Part shown: piece by piece, positions 9,121 through 18,388 of the stretch
Layout: every line of letters begins with the position of its first letter
How positions within the stretch are numbered: position 1 is the stretch's first letter
Assembly (NCBI GenBank): GCA_035652815.1
Contig: DASRDB010000003.1
Span: forward strand, 248,001 to 312,000
DNA: 64,000 bases
Direction of reading: 5' to 3'
DNA from: DASRDB01 sp035652815
GTDB taxonomy: Bacteria > Chloroflexota > Ktedonobacteria > Ktedonobacterales > Ktedonobacteraceae
Translations under genes and position numbers: made by a program
Notes under the pieces: generated by a model
What the model was told of the DNA's origin: nothing
Seen by the model: only the letters and a program-made list of their open reading frames with translations
The model's database searches: none

Positions 9121-9189
9121 AAGCCACCCGCAAGGGGCTGGCTCTACAGGTCAGATGAAAGTGTAGAGCCAGCCCCTTGCGGGTGGCTT
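9121..9189. repeat. Palindromic repeat, family R2 copy a
   Basis: Perfect 28-bp arms at 9121-9148 (AAGCCACCCGCAAGGGGCTG and GCTCTACA) and 9162-9189 flank a 13-nt loop. Copies occur at 13870 and 50529. It lies between the start of the M20 peptidase gene and the end of dnaA, both on the minus strand, so it may terminate or separate transcripts. Confidence 0.85.
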
Positions 9190-9232
9190 CCGGCAACTCT
9201 CTATACTTAGATGCGACACCCACCCTGCCTTG

Positions 9233-10762
9233 TTATTTACTATGGTGAATAAGTTCAAGAACTGCGGCCAGTTCGCGGCGCACGCGGTCGTTGTTCGCAG
9301 CTTCGGCCTGCACTTTTTCCCAGCCATGCATAATAGTGCTGTGATCGCGTCCGCCGAGCGCGCTGCCAATCTGGAGCAGGGAGGCGCTGGTTTCCTGGCG
9401 CATCAGGTACATGGCAACCTGGCGCGGCCAGGCGATCTCGCGGTCGCGCTGTTTGCCGCGTAGCCGCTCGATATCCACGTTGTAGTACTTGCATACGCCT
9501 TCCAGCACTTCGGTAGGAGTGAGCGTGGCAGCGTGCTTCACCTCGTTACTATAGATATGCTCAAGCGCGCGCGCTGCCAGATCCATCGACAATGGTGCAT
9601 CATGCAGTGTGGCGTAAGCAATGACGCGGTTGAGCGCGCCTTCGAGTTCGCGCACGCTGCTGCACTCAGGGCGGGCAATATATTCGATCACTTCGTCGGG
9701 TACCGCAAAGCGCAGGGAGGAGGCTTTGGAGCGCAAGATAGCGAGGCGATGCTCGTACTCCGGCGGCTGCACATCAGCAAGCAGGCCCCACTCGAAGCGC
9801 GAACGGAGGCGATCCTGCAAGCTGTGAATGGCCTTCGGCGGGCGATCGCTTGTCACGACGATCTGCTTGCTTGCGCTGTGCAGGGTATTGAAGGTATGGA
9901 AAAATTCTTCTTCGGTAGACTCTTTTCCGGCAATAAACTGAATATCATCAACTAACAGGATATCGATCTGGCGATACTTGGCGCGAAATTCCTCGGTCTT
10001 TTGATAACGAATAGCATTGATAATTTCGTTGGTAAATTTTTCAGAAGTGACATACAATACTTGAAGCCCTGCCGCCTCACCTGCATGTCCGATGGCGTGC
10101 AGCAAATGCGTTTTGCCCAGGCCGACGCCGCCATAGAAGAACAGTGGATTGTAGACATATCCAGGCCTCTCCGCGACGGCCAGCGATGCCGCGTGCGCCA
10201 ACTGGTTCGATTTTCCGACAATGAACGTGCTGAATGTATAACGAGGATTCAGGAGTCCCTCGCCATTCAAGGGCAATAGTCCCGGCTGCACATCGAGCGC
10301 TGAAGGGCTTTGTTTGTCAAGGCTATCCTCTCCAGTATTGCTGCGATGAGCTACAGGACGGGCGCTAGATAATGTGCCAGAAGAATTGGTCATAAAGGTG
10401 GCGTCGAGACGCGCTTTCTCCTGCTGCAAAGGGGCAAGACGGCTGCGCGGCAGGCGATAGGAACGACGCTGTGCGCCAGGTTTCTCAACCGGTGGCTCAC
10501 CGTCAACTCCCGGTATTTCCTTTGATACCACAAACCGCACCTCTACCTGGCTTCCGGTCACCTCCGCCAGAATAGTGCGAATCAGGTCCATGAAGCGTCC
10601 TTCAAGATGGGCCTTCGCAAAGGTGGTAGGAACTCGCACCACAAAGACGCCATCCTGAAATGACATGGCAGCCGTCCCTTGAAACCATGTTGTAAACACG
10701 GCAGGCTGCACCTTGCTTTGCAATCGCTCTATGGTTGTTTGCCAGATCTGCTTCGCGTTCAC
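9233..10762 (-). CDS. dnaA: Chromosomal replication initiator DnaA
   Basis: This 509-residue ATPase binds DnaA boxes, opens oriC and loads helicase. Domain I (residues 1-85) begins NAKQIWQTTIERLQSKVQPAVFTTW. Domain II is a long variable linker (to about 165). Domain III has Walker A GGVGLGKTH near residues 210-218 and Walker B ILLVDDIQFIAGKESTEEEFF. Domain IV ends with the DNA-binding signature ALGGRDHSTIMHGWEKV. All motifs are intact. The start is a GTG preceded by GAGGT at eight bases. Unusually, dnaN, recF or gyrB are not adjacent, and the upstream 360 bp show no TTATCCACA boxes, so the origin is probably elsewhere. Confidence 0.97.
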   Translation of the reverse strand: MNAKQIWQTTIERLQSKVQPAVFTTWFQGTAAMSFQDGVFVVRVPTTFAKAHLEGRFMDLIRTILAEVTGSQVEVRFVVSKEIPGVDGEPPVEKPGAQRRSYRLPRSRLAPLQQEKARLDATFMTNSSGTLSSARPVAHRSNTGEDSLDKQSPSALDVQPGLLPLNGEGLLNPRYTFSTFIVGKSNQLAHAASLAVAERPGYVYNPLFFYGGVGLGKTHLLHAIGHAGEAAGLQVLYVTSEKFTNEIINAIRYQKTEEFRAKYRQIDILLVDDIQFIAGKESTEEEFFHTFNTLHSASKQIVVTSDRPPKAIHSLQDRLRSRFEWGLLADVQPPEYEHRLAILRSKASSLRFAVPDEVIEYIARPECSSVRELEGALNRVIAYATLHDAPLSMDLAARALEHIYSNEVKHAATLTPTEVLEGVCKYYNVDIERLRGKQRDREIAWPRQVAMYLMRQETSASLLQIGSALGGRDHSTIMHGWEKVQAEAANNDRVRRELAAVLELIHHSK

Positions 10763-10900
10763 ACGTTGTTACCTCTTCGGCGACAGATTGTACCAATTGA
10801 CGGCTTTATGCGTTTTTAGGATAGAGCCTGCTTTTCCGGCAGGTAAAAAATAGGACAAAGAAAGCCACCAGCGATAATCTATTCTGAGTTGCAGTGGTTA

Positions 10901-10929
10901 ATGGTAGCACTAAATCAAAACGCTGTAAA
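10901..10929 (-). promoter_or_regulatory. Candidate sigma70 promoter for dnaA
   Basis: On the minus strand TTTACA (10924-10929) and TACCAT (10901-10906) are spaced by 17 bases, about 140 bp upstream of the dnaA start. The match is moderate. The rest of the 10763-11125 gap contains a palindrome GAACTAGTTC near 10951 and no coding sequence I can support. Confidence 0.4.
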
Positions 10930-11125
10930 GCCCCTTTTTGGTAAGGAATTGAGAACTAGTTCATAGAAGTCTCTTCCCTTCCAATATATACTAGTCCAAA
11001 AGTAGGGGCCTTTTTTTCCGGTCACTTATCCCTCGGGTTCATTCGTTCCCGAAATTATGGAAGGCCGGGAAGCAACGTGTCCAGAATAGTGAGGGGTGGA
11101 CGTTCATCTTGTTGAGGAGTTATAA

Positions 11126-11851
11126 ATGAAGCGTTTTTGTGGATATCTGGCAATACTTTTCTTACTATGCTCTAGCTTTTTTCTTATTTCTTGCAGTGGT
11201 CTGTTCGGTAACTCAGCATCGACCCCTACGCCAACGCCGTCTGCTCTTCCACTTGCAAAACTGCGCTGGTGTTCTAAACCGGTGATGGTGTTTCGTGACG
11301 AGGGCGCGGTTCCCTCACCTACAGCCTCATCAACGGCCAGTCCATCTGCGGCAACTACGCCGGGGACAACAGCAACGGCAGGCGTCACGCCAACAACTTC
11401 ACCTGCGCCGCGCACTCCAACCACGATTACCAACTGGAATGTGGTCAAGAATAGCCTCGGCTTCACGCTGTATTTGCCGTCAACGTTGCCAGGTGGAAGC
11501 TGTCTTGTAAGCGCGCAGGCCACCATACATGATCCGCTCTTTGGAGGAAGCTTTTTGATCGGCTACTTGCTTCCCGATCATACGTCGCTGACCATCTCAG
11601 AGGCACCCGTCACCTCGCAGAACTCAGCTTTCCAGTGCAGTTCATCCACGGGCAGCACACCGCAGCCGGGCAAGACGCCGCAGAAAGGCACGCCTGCTGC
11701 TACGCCCAGCCCGACACAGGTGCCGGTACAGCTTTGTTCGGGGGCGAAAAACACAACCAATATTGTGCTTTCCGCCAGAAGAAGTGTAGAATACCTGCAA
11801 CATCTCTTTAATAGCTTGCAACCAGACGTGGCCTGGATACCTGCCTCGTAA
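11126..11851 (+). CDS. Predicted lipoprotein of unknown function
   Basis: The 241-residue protein has a lipoprotein signal: basic MKRFCGYL, a hydrophobic stretch, then the lipobox LISC followed by SGLFG, so it should be anchored to the outer face of the membrane. Two Thr/Ser/Pro-rich linkers (about residues 30-95 and 180-200) bracket a compact segment containing WNVVKNSLGFTLYLPSTLPG and SLTISEAPVTS, which resembles small extracellular beta domains. I recognise no named family. GAGGAG precedes the ATG. It is eleven bp upstream of the next zinc-ribbon gene, suggesting co-transcription. Confidence 0.75.
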   Translation: MKRFCGYLAILFLLCSSFFLISCSGLFGNSASTPTPTPSALPLAKLRWCSKPVMVFRDEGAVPSPTASSTASPSAATTPGTTATAGVTPTTSPAPRTPTTITNWNVVKNSLGFTLYLPSTLPGGSCLVSAQATIHDPLFGGSFLIGYLLPDHTSLTISEAPVTSQNSAFQCSSSTGSTPQPGKTPQKGTPAATPSPTQVPVQLCSGAKNTTNIVLSARRSVEYLQHLFNSLQPDVAWIPAS

Positions 11852-11861
11852 GGAGCTTTTC

Positions 11862-12308
11862 ATGAACACGACCTGCCCGCGCTGCGGCGCCGTTGTTGAC
11901 GCGAATAGTAGTTTTTGTACCAACTGTGGCTCGGTAATCGCAGCCCCGAATCCTTATCAGCAACAGCCCGTCTCACAAGTTCCACCCTGGAGTACCGCTG
12001 GCGGCTACAACTACCAGCAACAGCAGCAGACATGGAGTGGACAGAACAATCCCTCGACGGGCGGTTCGCTGGGGTTCGGAGGCGCGAATGATGCAATTGT
12101 GAAAAAAGTTATTACCTGGGTGGCACTTGCCATTCTCGGAACAATCGTACTCTTGATTTTCCTGGGGGTGCTGGCGCTGTTGATTCCGGGACTGCGCTGC
12201 CTGTTCCTGGTATTGTTGGTGCTGGTTTTCTTGATTCCGTGGATCATCTACGTGAATATACGAAACTATATACGTCGTACTGTTGGTCGCCTGGGGAGGT
12301 TCTTCTAA
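11862..12308 (+). CDS. Zinc-ribbon membrane protein
   Basis: The 148-residue protein opens with a zinc ribbon (CPRCGAVVDANSSFCTNCG, two CxxC pairs), continues with a Gln/Pro-rich flexible stretch, and ends with two hydrophobic helices (VITWVALAILGTIVLLIFLG and LFLVLLVLVFLIPWIIYV). It is probably a small inner-membrane protein with a cytoplasmic zinc knob. AAGGAG lies upstream of the ATG. The same architecture recurs in this window at 45925. No function can be assigned. Confidence 0.75.
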   Translation: MNTTCPRCGAVVDANSSFCTNCGSVIAAPNPYQQQPVSQVPPWSTAGGYNYQQQQQTWSGQNNPSTGGSLGFGGANDAIVKKVITWVALAILGTIVLLIFLGVLALLIPGLRCLFLVLLVLVFLIPWIIYVNIRNYIRRTVGRLGRFF

Positions 12309-12337
12309 AGAAGCCCCTCGACGCTCAGCTTGTGTTC

Positions 12338-12346
12338 TGTTATAAT
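12338..12346 (+). promoter_or_regulatory. Extended -10 promoter for the FHA gene
   Basis: TGTTATAAT is a perfect extended -10 element (TGn plus TATAAT) 58 bp before the FHA gene start; no good -35 is visible. It suggests separate transcription of the FHA gene from the preceding pair. Confidence 0.45.
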
Positions 12347-12404
12347 GTGCAAGCAGTGTGAAGACACGTTGGTTGTATGTTATAGCAAAGGGAGGATTTT
12401 CACC

Positions 12405-13793
12405 ATGGATAAATGTCCATATTGTAGCGCCGAAACCCGGCCTGGGGACAACTTTTGCTTAAACTGTGGCAATCGCCTGCTTCCAGCCACTCCCTCGTTA
12501 CAGCAGGCTCAGCCCTCAATGGGTGATGCCACACTCCCCGCTTCAGATGATTGGGTACCCCCAACTGCCGCAGCTTCCAATCAGTGGTCTGATCCCAATC
12601 TGCTGACAGTGGCAAGCACCGGACCCGCTCCTGAACCACCTACGGTGCGCGCAGATGCACCAGCAGCCCAGGCTGTGATGAACAAAATTGACAACCCGGC
12701 GCATCTCATTCTTCGTTCTGAAAGCGGCGAAGTCATTCGCGACTACACCCTTGACAAACCAGAGATGAGCATTGGTCGCGCTCCCACCTGTGATATCCTG
12801 CTCTCGAAAGACAAACTCACCTCGCGCCGCCATGCCACTATTCGCTACGAAAACGGTACCTACATCATTCGCGACGAACATAGCGCGAATGGAACGTTTG
12901 TGAATGGGCAGCAGTTAGAAGAGATGTCCTCCCGCGACCTTCAGGATGGAGATCACATTGGCATTGGCGAACACGAATTAATTTTCCAGGCTTCGCAATC
13001 CCAGGCCGTAGATATCGAGCATATGGACACCATCGCGGTTAACGCGGGTATGCTCGGCGAAGTAACCTACCGCACACGTGAGGATGATCTGCTGACCGCC
13101 GCGACTAGCGACGATTACGGCACACGTACAATGAACGAAGGGAACAATGGTACTATGACAGCGCCTCCAAGCAACAACCAGCCATCCGGGCCAATACCTG
13201 TATCCGCGCCGCTCGAGCCAACTATGGTCAGTCCACAACCTGCGCCAGCCCCGGCTCCTGCACCTTCTCCAGTCCCGGCGAGCGCGCCTGTTTCCAACAG
13301 ATCTTCCGGTGATCTGGGCATACCTACGCCACCGGTGCAGGTTGACAACGCGGGTGTAACGTTCAGCCGCCTGACCAGCCTGCCTCAACCCTCACTGCCG
13401 GATATCGCGCCCTTGATGGCCGCGCTGGCAACCCTCGACGGACAGGTTGCCTCGCTGCAGGAGCAACTCAACTCCACACAGGAGGCCATTCGCAGTCACG
13501 ACTCCGAGGTGGCGCAGACCGCCAATCAACTGCGCTCCGGTGTACGGCGCGTGGCCGAGCGCATGGACAACACCATTGCTGATGTAGCCCGCAGTCGCGA
13601 ACAGCTTGCCTGGGCAGACCTCATGCAGTTGATGGAAGACGTTATGAACAACCCACGCGATATCGAGTATGTCACCAAATTGGCTCGCAAGGCGCGTGAA
13701 TTGAACAAGGTCTTCCAGATTCACCAGAACGTCCTCAGCACGCTGGCCGAATGTACCAGCCTGCTGCGCAGCCTTATCGGTGAAGACAAGTAA
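12405..13793 (+). CDS. Zinc-ribbon and FHA domain protein
   Basis: The 462-residue protein starts with a zinc ribbon (CPYCSAETRPGDNFCLNCG). An FHA domain follows at about residues 105-195, recognised by the phosphothreonine-binding loops SIGRAPTCDILL, TSRRHATI and HSANGTFVNG. A Pro/Ala-rich linker with poly-APAP leads to a C-terminal coiled coil (LDGQVASLQEQLNSTQEAIR) and a helical tail. It should be a cytosolic adaptor that recognises phosphothreonine marks made by a Ser/Thr kinase, but no such kinase is adjacent. I chose the ATG at 12405 because GGAGG precedes it by eight bases. Confidence 0.88.
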   Translation: MDKCPYCSAETRPGDNFCLNCGNRLLPATPSLQQAQPSMGDATLPASDDWVPPTAAASNQWSDPNLLTVASTGPAPEPPTVRADAPAAQAVMNKIDNPAHLILRSESGEVIRDYTLDKPEMSIGRAPTCDILLSKDKLTSRRHATIRYENGTYIIRDEHSANGTFVNGQQLEEMSSRDLQDGDHIGIGEHELIFQASQSQAVDIEHMDTIAVNAGMLGEVTYRTREDDLLTAATSDDYGTRTMNEGNNGTMTAPPSNNQPSGPIPVSAPLEPTMVSPQPAPAPAPAPSPVPASAPVSNRSSGDLGIPTPPVQVDNAGVTFSRLTSLPQPSLPDIAPLMAALATLDGQVASLQEQLNSTQEAIRSHDSEVAQTANQLRSGVRRVAERMDNTIADVARSREQLAWADLMQLMEDVMNNPRDIEYVTKLARKARELNKVFQIHQNVLSTLAECTSLLRSLIGEDK

Positions 13794-13801
13794 ATGAAAG
13801 G

Positions 13802-13946
13802 CCGGAAGCGGTCTTTTGACGGACTGGAAGGCGGCGTTTCGATAGGCTGAAAGGCAGTGTTCTGATGGGCCGGAAGGCACCCGCAAGGGGATGCCTCTAC
13901 ACGCAGGATAATATTGTAGAGGCATCCCCTTGCGGGTGCCTTCCGG
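13802..13946. repeat. R2 palindrome copy b preceded by degenerate tandem repeat
   Basis: The palindrome has 32-bp arms at 13870-13901 and 13915-13946 (CCGGAAGGCACCCGCAAGGG and its complement). It is a sequence variant of R2 with compensatory changes in both arms (GGATGCC instead of GGCTGGC). Just before it, 13802-13870 holds three decayed copies of a 23-24-bp unit beginning CCGGAAG, CTGGAAG and CTGAAAG. Confidence 0.75.
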
Positions 13947-13976
13947 GAAATTTCTTTCTAGCGAATCTCTTCTTCT

Positions 13977-15485
13977 ATGAATCAGGCTACATCTATTTCC
14001 AATGAGCAAGCCCGGGAGCAAACATCTTTGCGTTATGATGCTATCGTCATCGGTGCAGGGCTAGGCGGATTGCTGAGCGCGGCGCAGTTGCTGCAACGCG
14101 ACAAAAAAGTGCTGGTGCTGGAACGTTTAGCGCATTGCGGCGGACGCTTTACCGCCAAAACGTTCCAGGGAACGCAGATCAGCACTGGCGCGGTACATAT
14201 GATCCCATTTGGCAGCAGCGGCGTGCTGGCGAAGACCTTACGAAGGCTGCGGATAGCGCACCAGATATTCGACGCCGATGTCTTCGCTTCCTTTCATGTA
14301 CACGGCAAACAAATTCGCACACGAGGCATCCTGGGGATGTTGAAAGTACTGGGGCCGCGCCAGTTCTTCTGGTTCACGCGCCTGGGATACCTCATGTTCT
14401 TTCGCTCGCTTCCCGAAAATGAGCGCGACCTGCCTTTCGATCAATGGCTGGCTCACCACATCAACGTGAAGCGCAATCGCCAACTCACGGCTTTCTTTGA
14501 GCGCGTTTCACGCTTTGCGCTGAGCCTCGAACTCTCGCAGGTCAGTACTGCTGAGGTCGTAAATACGACAAAAAACATGTTCCGCTACGGCGCGCCGGGG
14601 ATTGTCGCTGGAGGATGCGGCGCGCTCACCTCCGAACTGCAACGGCGCACCATCGAGCAGGGCGCGCAGTTACGCCTGCAATGCGAGGTGTTGCAAATTC
14701 TGCAAGAGGACGGGCGGGTAAAAGGCGTGCGCGCCCGCGATAAAGTCACGGGAGAGGATTTACTTATTTCTGCGCCGCTGGTGGTCAGCGACCTCGGCCC
14801 ACGCGCCACGGAAGCTTTGTTACAAAACCAGCGGGTCAAACAGTCTGATGTGTTAAAGCATCAGGAAGAAGTTTCATCAAACGGAACACAGTTACACGAA
14901 GCTGTTGGCCTCAAAGTACACCTCTTGAGTGATGTCTCGCTTATTCCGCATCGCGGCATCATGTATTGCCTGGATACGCAGCGTATCGCCGGTATCGTCC
15001 AGCCCACCAACTGCGACCCACGTTTAGCGCCTGAAGGCAAGCACCTGCTCATCACGCACCAGGTCATTCAGAGCAATAATATCGAAGAGGAAAAACAGCT
15101 AGCGCTGGCAGACCTGCGCATGCTCTTCGGAGAAACGTTTGAAAAACATTGCCGCGTCCTCACGATGAGCGTGTATCGCGGGGAGTGGCCTGTCAATCGC
15201 GTGGCGCAGGGAGAGGATATTCCCGCAACCACCTCTGTACAGGGACTCTATATGGTGGGCGATGCCGTCAAACCATCTGGCTACCTGATGGTAGAGGGGG
15301 TGGCGCAGAGCGTTAACCAGTTTCTCGACCTGCTGGACGCTATCGAACATGGACAGGCGGATGGGCCTCCTGGCAGCCCGGCGATACGCCGCCCACGCAA
15401 CGTGGTAAGACCTCCCTCACGCCTGCGCGCTCTGCGCTGGCTATGGGAAGCGCCGGGAAACAGCCGATCTTTCAAAGGGAAATGA
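13977..15485 (+). CDS. FAD-dependent phytoene desaturase-like oxidoreductase
   Basis: The 502-residue protein is a CrtI/CrtISO-like flavoprotein that desaturates or isomerises polyenes, or a related amine-oxidase-fold enzyme. The dinucleotide-binding motif is VIGAGLGGLLSAAQLLQRDKK near residues 25-45, followed by VLERLAHCGGRFTAKTF. The C-terminal FAD motif is seen in GLYMVGDAVKPSGYLMVEGVAQS. No phytoene synthase or other carotenoid gene is adjacent, so the substrate is uncertain. The Shine-Dalgarno sequence is weak. Its stop codon overlaps the terminator palindrome shared with the convergent next gene. Confidence 0.85.
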   Translation: MNQATSISNEQAREQTSLRYDAIVIGAGLGGLLSAAQLLQRDKKVLVLERLAHCGGRFTAKTFQGTQISTGAVHMIPFGSSGVLAKTLRRLRIAHQIFDADVFASFHVHGKQIRTRGILGMLKVLGPRQFFWFTRLGYLMFFRSLPENERDLPFDQWLAHHINVKRNRQLTAFFERVSRFALSLELSQVSTAEVVNTTKNMFRYGAPGIVAGGCGALTSELQRRTIEQGAQLRLQCEVLQILQEDGRVKGVRARDKVTGEDLLISAPLVVSDLGPRATEALLQNQRVKQSDVLKHQEEVSSNGTQLHEAVGLKVHLLSDVSLIPHRGIMYCLDTQRIAGIVQPTNCDPRLAPEGKHLLITHQVIQSNNIEEEKQLALADLRMLFGETFEKHCRVLTMSVYRGEWPVNRVAQGEDIPATTSVQGLYMVGDAVKPSGYLMVEGVAQSVNQFLDLLDAIEHGQADGPPGSPAIRRPRNVVRPPSRLRALRWLWEAPGNSRSFKGK

Positions 15486-15549
15486 TCGACAAGATATGGG
15501 AGCGCAGGCCAGATGCGCATCTGGCCTGCGCTCCTTCATCTTGTCGATC
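15484..15549. terminator. Bidirectional hairpin between convergent genes
   Basis: GATCGACAAGAT and its complement close a second 15-bp stem (GAGCGCAGGCCAGAT with ATCTGGCCTGCGCTC) around a GCGC loop. The hairpin lies exactly between the stop codons of the CrtI-like gene and the convergent receiver-like gene. There is no strong T run, so it may be a repeat used as a terminator. Confidence 0.6.
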
Positions 15550-15555
15550 GAGTCT

Positions 15556-17556
15556 CTAACTCGTCCAGCTAGCTCGCACTTCACGCAATTGCTCGGGGGA
15601 GAGGATGCGGAACAAGACAAGCAGGCTCTCCAGGTCGTATTCCAGGCCAATCGCATGCAGTTCCTGCCGGATGCGTCCGAGCGCGCTGATCTGTTCCGAA
15701 TTAATTAAGCCGTAGCTGAGCAGGCTTGCGGCAAGCAACTGGTCAGGAGTCAATAACTTGAACATAAGAAGAATTTCACCCAATTGATAATTTAGATCGA
15801 CACCGCGCAGCATGCGCTGAATATTCTGTGCCACCTCCAGGCGATCTTTCTGCACCAGGTGGCCCTCCAACAAAACACTTCCTAACGAACGGGTGGCCCT
15901 CCCGCTGACAATCGGGGTTTGCTGCCTGGCCTGTACCGGCAATGGCGGCAGGCTTTGCACAATATTAATCAGCACATCCTCGGAAGCTACATTCGTGTCG
16001 GTTGGCGCTTGCAGGACATGACTCTGCTCAACCTGCTCGCGTTGTGGTGCGGCCTCCAATTCCTCTACAGTTTCTTGATCCTCTACCTCTGCTTGCTGCT
16101 CCTCCTCTGCGGGCATAACAGGAGTAGACATAACGGGTTGAGCAGGGAAGGCAGCAAAAGGCCTGCTCGTTGCAGCAGGCGACACAACAGGCCCGGGGGA
16201 ATTTGCAATCTGCTGCACAGGCACAGTCTGAGCGGCGGATTGAATGCTCCCTAGCGATGTGGGTACCGGGCTGGGCGGAATATTTGGCATGCCATGCTGG
16301 CTGATCCGTCGATCTTCCCGTTCAGCGGGATCATCATCAACACGAATAGGTGAGGCCCGTAGCGGCAAATCGCTGATGGAATCTTGTCGGCGCACCTGTA
16401 CGGCTGGCACCATCTCGGTCGGCTCATCGCCTGGAGAACGGCGAGTTCCGGCATCAGCAACTGTTTCCTGCTCTATAGGTGACACACGAGGCGGGCTGGG
16501 AGGCGCAACACTATCCTGCGGCAAAACAGGCGTTGCCGGAGCAGGTGGCATCTGTAGAGCTTCACCTGAGCGGGAGGCTGTGCCTTCGCGAACCATACGG
16601 CTCAATTGCTCCAGGCTTGACTCATGAGTCGCGTTGGAGTTGATCGCCAAAGATGGCGTGTCTTGCTGCGACCGGTACACCGTGGTACGCGGGTCATTCG
16701 CCGTCTGCGCCACATTCTCTGGATAGGCGACTCTCTCTTCACGAGCCATTGCAGCAGGTCGAATGCCCGAATTGGAATCGTTAGTAATGCGAGGTTGGGC
16801 CGCCTGTCCATTCTGGCCTGAAACAGTTGGCGCGCCCCGATTTGGCTCCTGTACCGGAGAGGTATAACTGCGATTTCCAGGATAAATGACAGCGCGAATC
16901 TTTTCAGTAAACGAAGCACTGCTATTGTTGCTCTCCGGCTTTTCAACCACGTCCTGACGAACTCCTGAAGGCGAAGGAACAGCCGAAATAGGCACCGTCA
17001 TCTGTCCGCTCGAGGATATCGGCCCCCTTGAACCCGCTGCATCGCCAGTTCTACTGGCGCGAAAGCCATGATCGGGGCTGGATGCGCCTGGGCGAGGTGA
17101 TGCAGAGGCCATTGCGGCCTGCGCTGTCGAGAGACGTGAGAAAGAGCCAGTTGGAGATGTGGGAATGCGCGCCCGAACCGCTTCAACGAGGTTCATCACG
17201 CCAAGCATACCATCTACTTCTATGTCGATCATTACAGAGCTTCTACGCGGCTCCTCGGGGTCATCCGCTCCATATCCGCCAATGTTGGTACAGCGGAAGG
17301 TTATCACCTGCACTCCACGCCCGCGCCTTTGCGCATCCAACGCCACCCAGAACTCGCGCCTGCCTGCTGCCGCCTGCGCCAGATTGACCAGCACTATTCG
17401 GACAGGAGAACGCGCAATCGCATCAAATACTTCAACGGCGGTGCGCGCAGTACGTACTTCATAACCGGCTAGCTGAAATTCACTTGTGAGCAAAGCGCTA
17501 AGCTGCTGGTCTCGCTCAAACAGTAAAATATGAGGACCGCCACTATTTGTAGTCAT
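15556..17556 (-). CDS. Receiver-like protein with long disordered linker
   Basis: The 666-residue protein begins with a receiver-like fold (HILLFERDQQLSALLTSEF, then VRIVLVNLAQ). The phosphoacceptor aspartate position reads asparagine (VLVNL), and the lysine/threonine signature is not evident, so phosphorylation is doubtful. Residues of about 125-520 are Pro/Ser/Gln-rich and likely disordered. The C-terminus has two related helical blocks (LGSVLLEGHLVQKDRLEVAQ and LLMFKLLTPDQLLAASLLSYG), similar to the N-terminal domain of type II secretion/type IV pilus ATPases (MshEN-like). GGAG precedes the ATG. It may act in a regulatory or motility complex, but this is an inference. Confidence 0.7.
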   Translation of the reverse strand: MTTNSGGPHILLFERDQQLSALLTSEFQLAGYEVRTARTAVEVFDAIARSPVRIVLVNLAQAAAGRREFWVALDAQRRGRGVQVITFRCTNIGGYGADDPEEPRRSSVMIDIEVDGMLGVMNLVEAVRARIPTSPTGSFSRLSTAQAAMASASPRPGASSPDHGFRASRTGDAAGSRGPISSSGQMTVPISAVPSPSGVRQDVVEKPESNNSSASFTEKIRAVIYPGNRSYTSPVQEPNRGAPTVSGQNGQAAQPRITNDSNSGIRPAAMAREERVAYPENVAQTANDPRTTVYRSQQDTPSLAINSNATHESSLEQLSRMVREGTASRSGEALQMPPAPATPVLPQDSVAPPSPPRVSPIEQETVADAGTRRSPGDEPTEMVPAVQVRRQDSISDLPLRASPIRVDDDPAEREDRRISQHGMPNIPPSPVPTSLGSIQSAAQTVPVQQIANSPGPVVSPAATSRPFAAFPAQPVMSTPVMPAEEEQQAEVEDQETVEELEAAPQREQVEQSHVLQAPTDTNVASEDVLINIVQSLPPLPVQARQQTPIVSGRATRSLGSVLLEGHLVQKDRLEVAQNIQRMLRGVDLNYQLGEILLMFKLLTPDQLLAASLLSYGLINSEQISALGRIRQELHAIGLEYDLESLLVLFRILSPEQLREVRASWTS

Positions 17557-17830
17557 GCAAGCGCTCCTTCCAGATTTTGCTCACATACTCGCAAGGTAAT
17601 TCGTACATGGTGTTCTCTATCTATACTCATCGCTCCTGCCCCTGGGAATAACCCACTTCGCTATACTCCACCATACAAACACTACTCCCTCTGACAAGAT
17701 GCCTTATTTTTCCCTGATATTTGCGCTAGTATAGCATATAACCCCAGCAAACGCTAGAAAGACAGTACGTCCGGTCACATTTTTGGCTTGTTTGCGACAA
17801 TAATACGAGATCAAGAAAGAGGGCTGGAAT

Positions 17831-18388
17831 ATGCACTCACAAGAAAGCAGCCCGCCAGCAAGCGAGCAACCGGGCCTTGACCTGTACGAGCAGTACGCGA
17901 CAAGCATCTTTGCCTATATCCGGCTGCATATCGCCTCATTGGAGGACGCCGAAGATATCCTGCTCGAAGTGTTTACGACGGCGCTGGAACAGGGCAACCT
18001 CTCGTGGCTGGAAAGGCGACAGAAGCTGGCGTGGCTGCGCAGCGTGGCGCATCACAAAGTAGTAGACCACTATCGACGCTCGGCGCATGGCTCGCTGCTC
18101 TCTTTGGAGCAAATTATTGAAAACATCATTGGCCCGGAGACGCTGACACCAGAGCAGGCACTGCTGCGGCGCGAGGAGATCGAGGAATTGCACCGGGCGA
18201 TACGAGAACTTCCACAGCTACAACAACAACTCCTACAACTGCGCGTAGCCGATTGCCTGCGCTTCGCCGAAATTGCCATCTTGCTGAATAAACGTGAAGC
18301 GACCTTGCGCAAAATGTACTCGCGCACCCTCGCTCACCTGCGCACAACCTGTCAGAAACGCGAGAAAGGACAGCACCATGACCAATGA
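17831..18388 (+). CDS. ECF-type RNA polymerase sigma factor
   Basis: The 185-residue protein is an extracytoplasmic-function sigma factor. Region 2 is seen in LYEQYATSIFAYIRLHIASL, EDAEDILLEVFTTAL (core-binding) and WLRSVAHHKVVDHYRR (-10 recognition). Region 4 is RAIRELPQLQQQLLQLRVADCLRFAEIAILLN followed by KREATLRKMYSRTLAHLR, the helix-turn-helix for -35 recognition. (These are adjacent segments of one domain.) Its stop overlaps the start of the next gene by 11 bp, so the two are translationally coupled, as usual for a sigma factor and its membrane regulator. Confidence 0.92.
   Translation: MHSQESSPPASEQPGLDLYEQYATSIFAYIRLHIASLEDAEDILLEVFTTALEQGNLSWLERRQKLAWLRSVAHHKVVDHYRRSAHGSLLSLEQIIENIIGPETLTPEQALLRREEIEELHRAIRELPQLQQQLLQLRVADCLRFAEIAILLNKREATLRKMYSRTLAHLRTTCQKREKGQHHDQ

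Noticed and set aside
10763..11125. Replication origin
   Set aside because: No cluster of TTATCCACA boxes or AT-rich 13-mers is visible.
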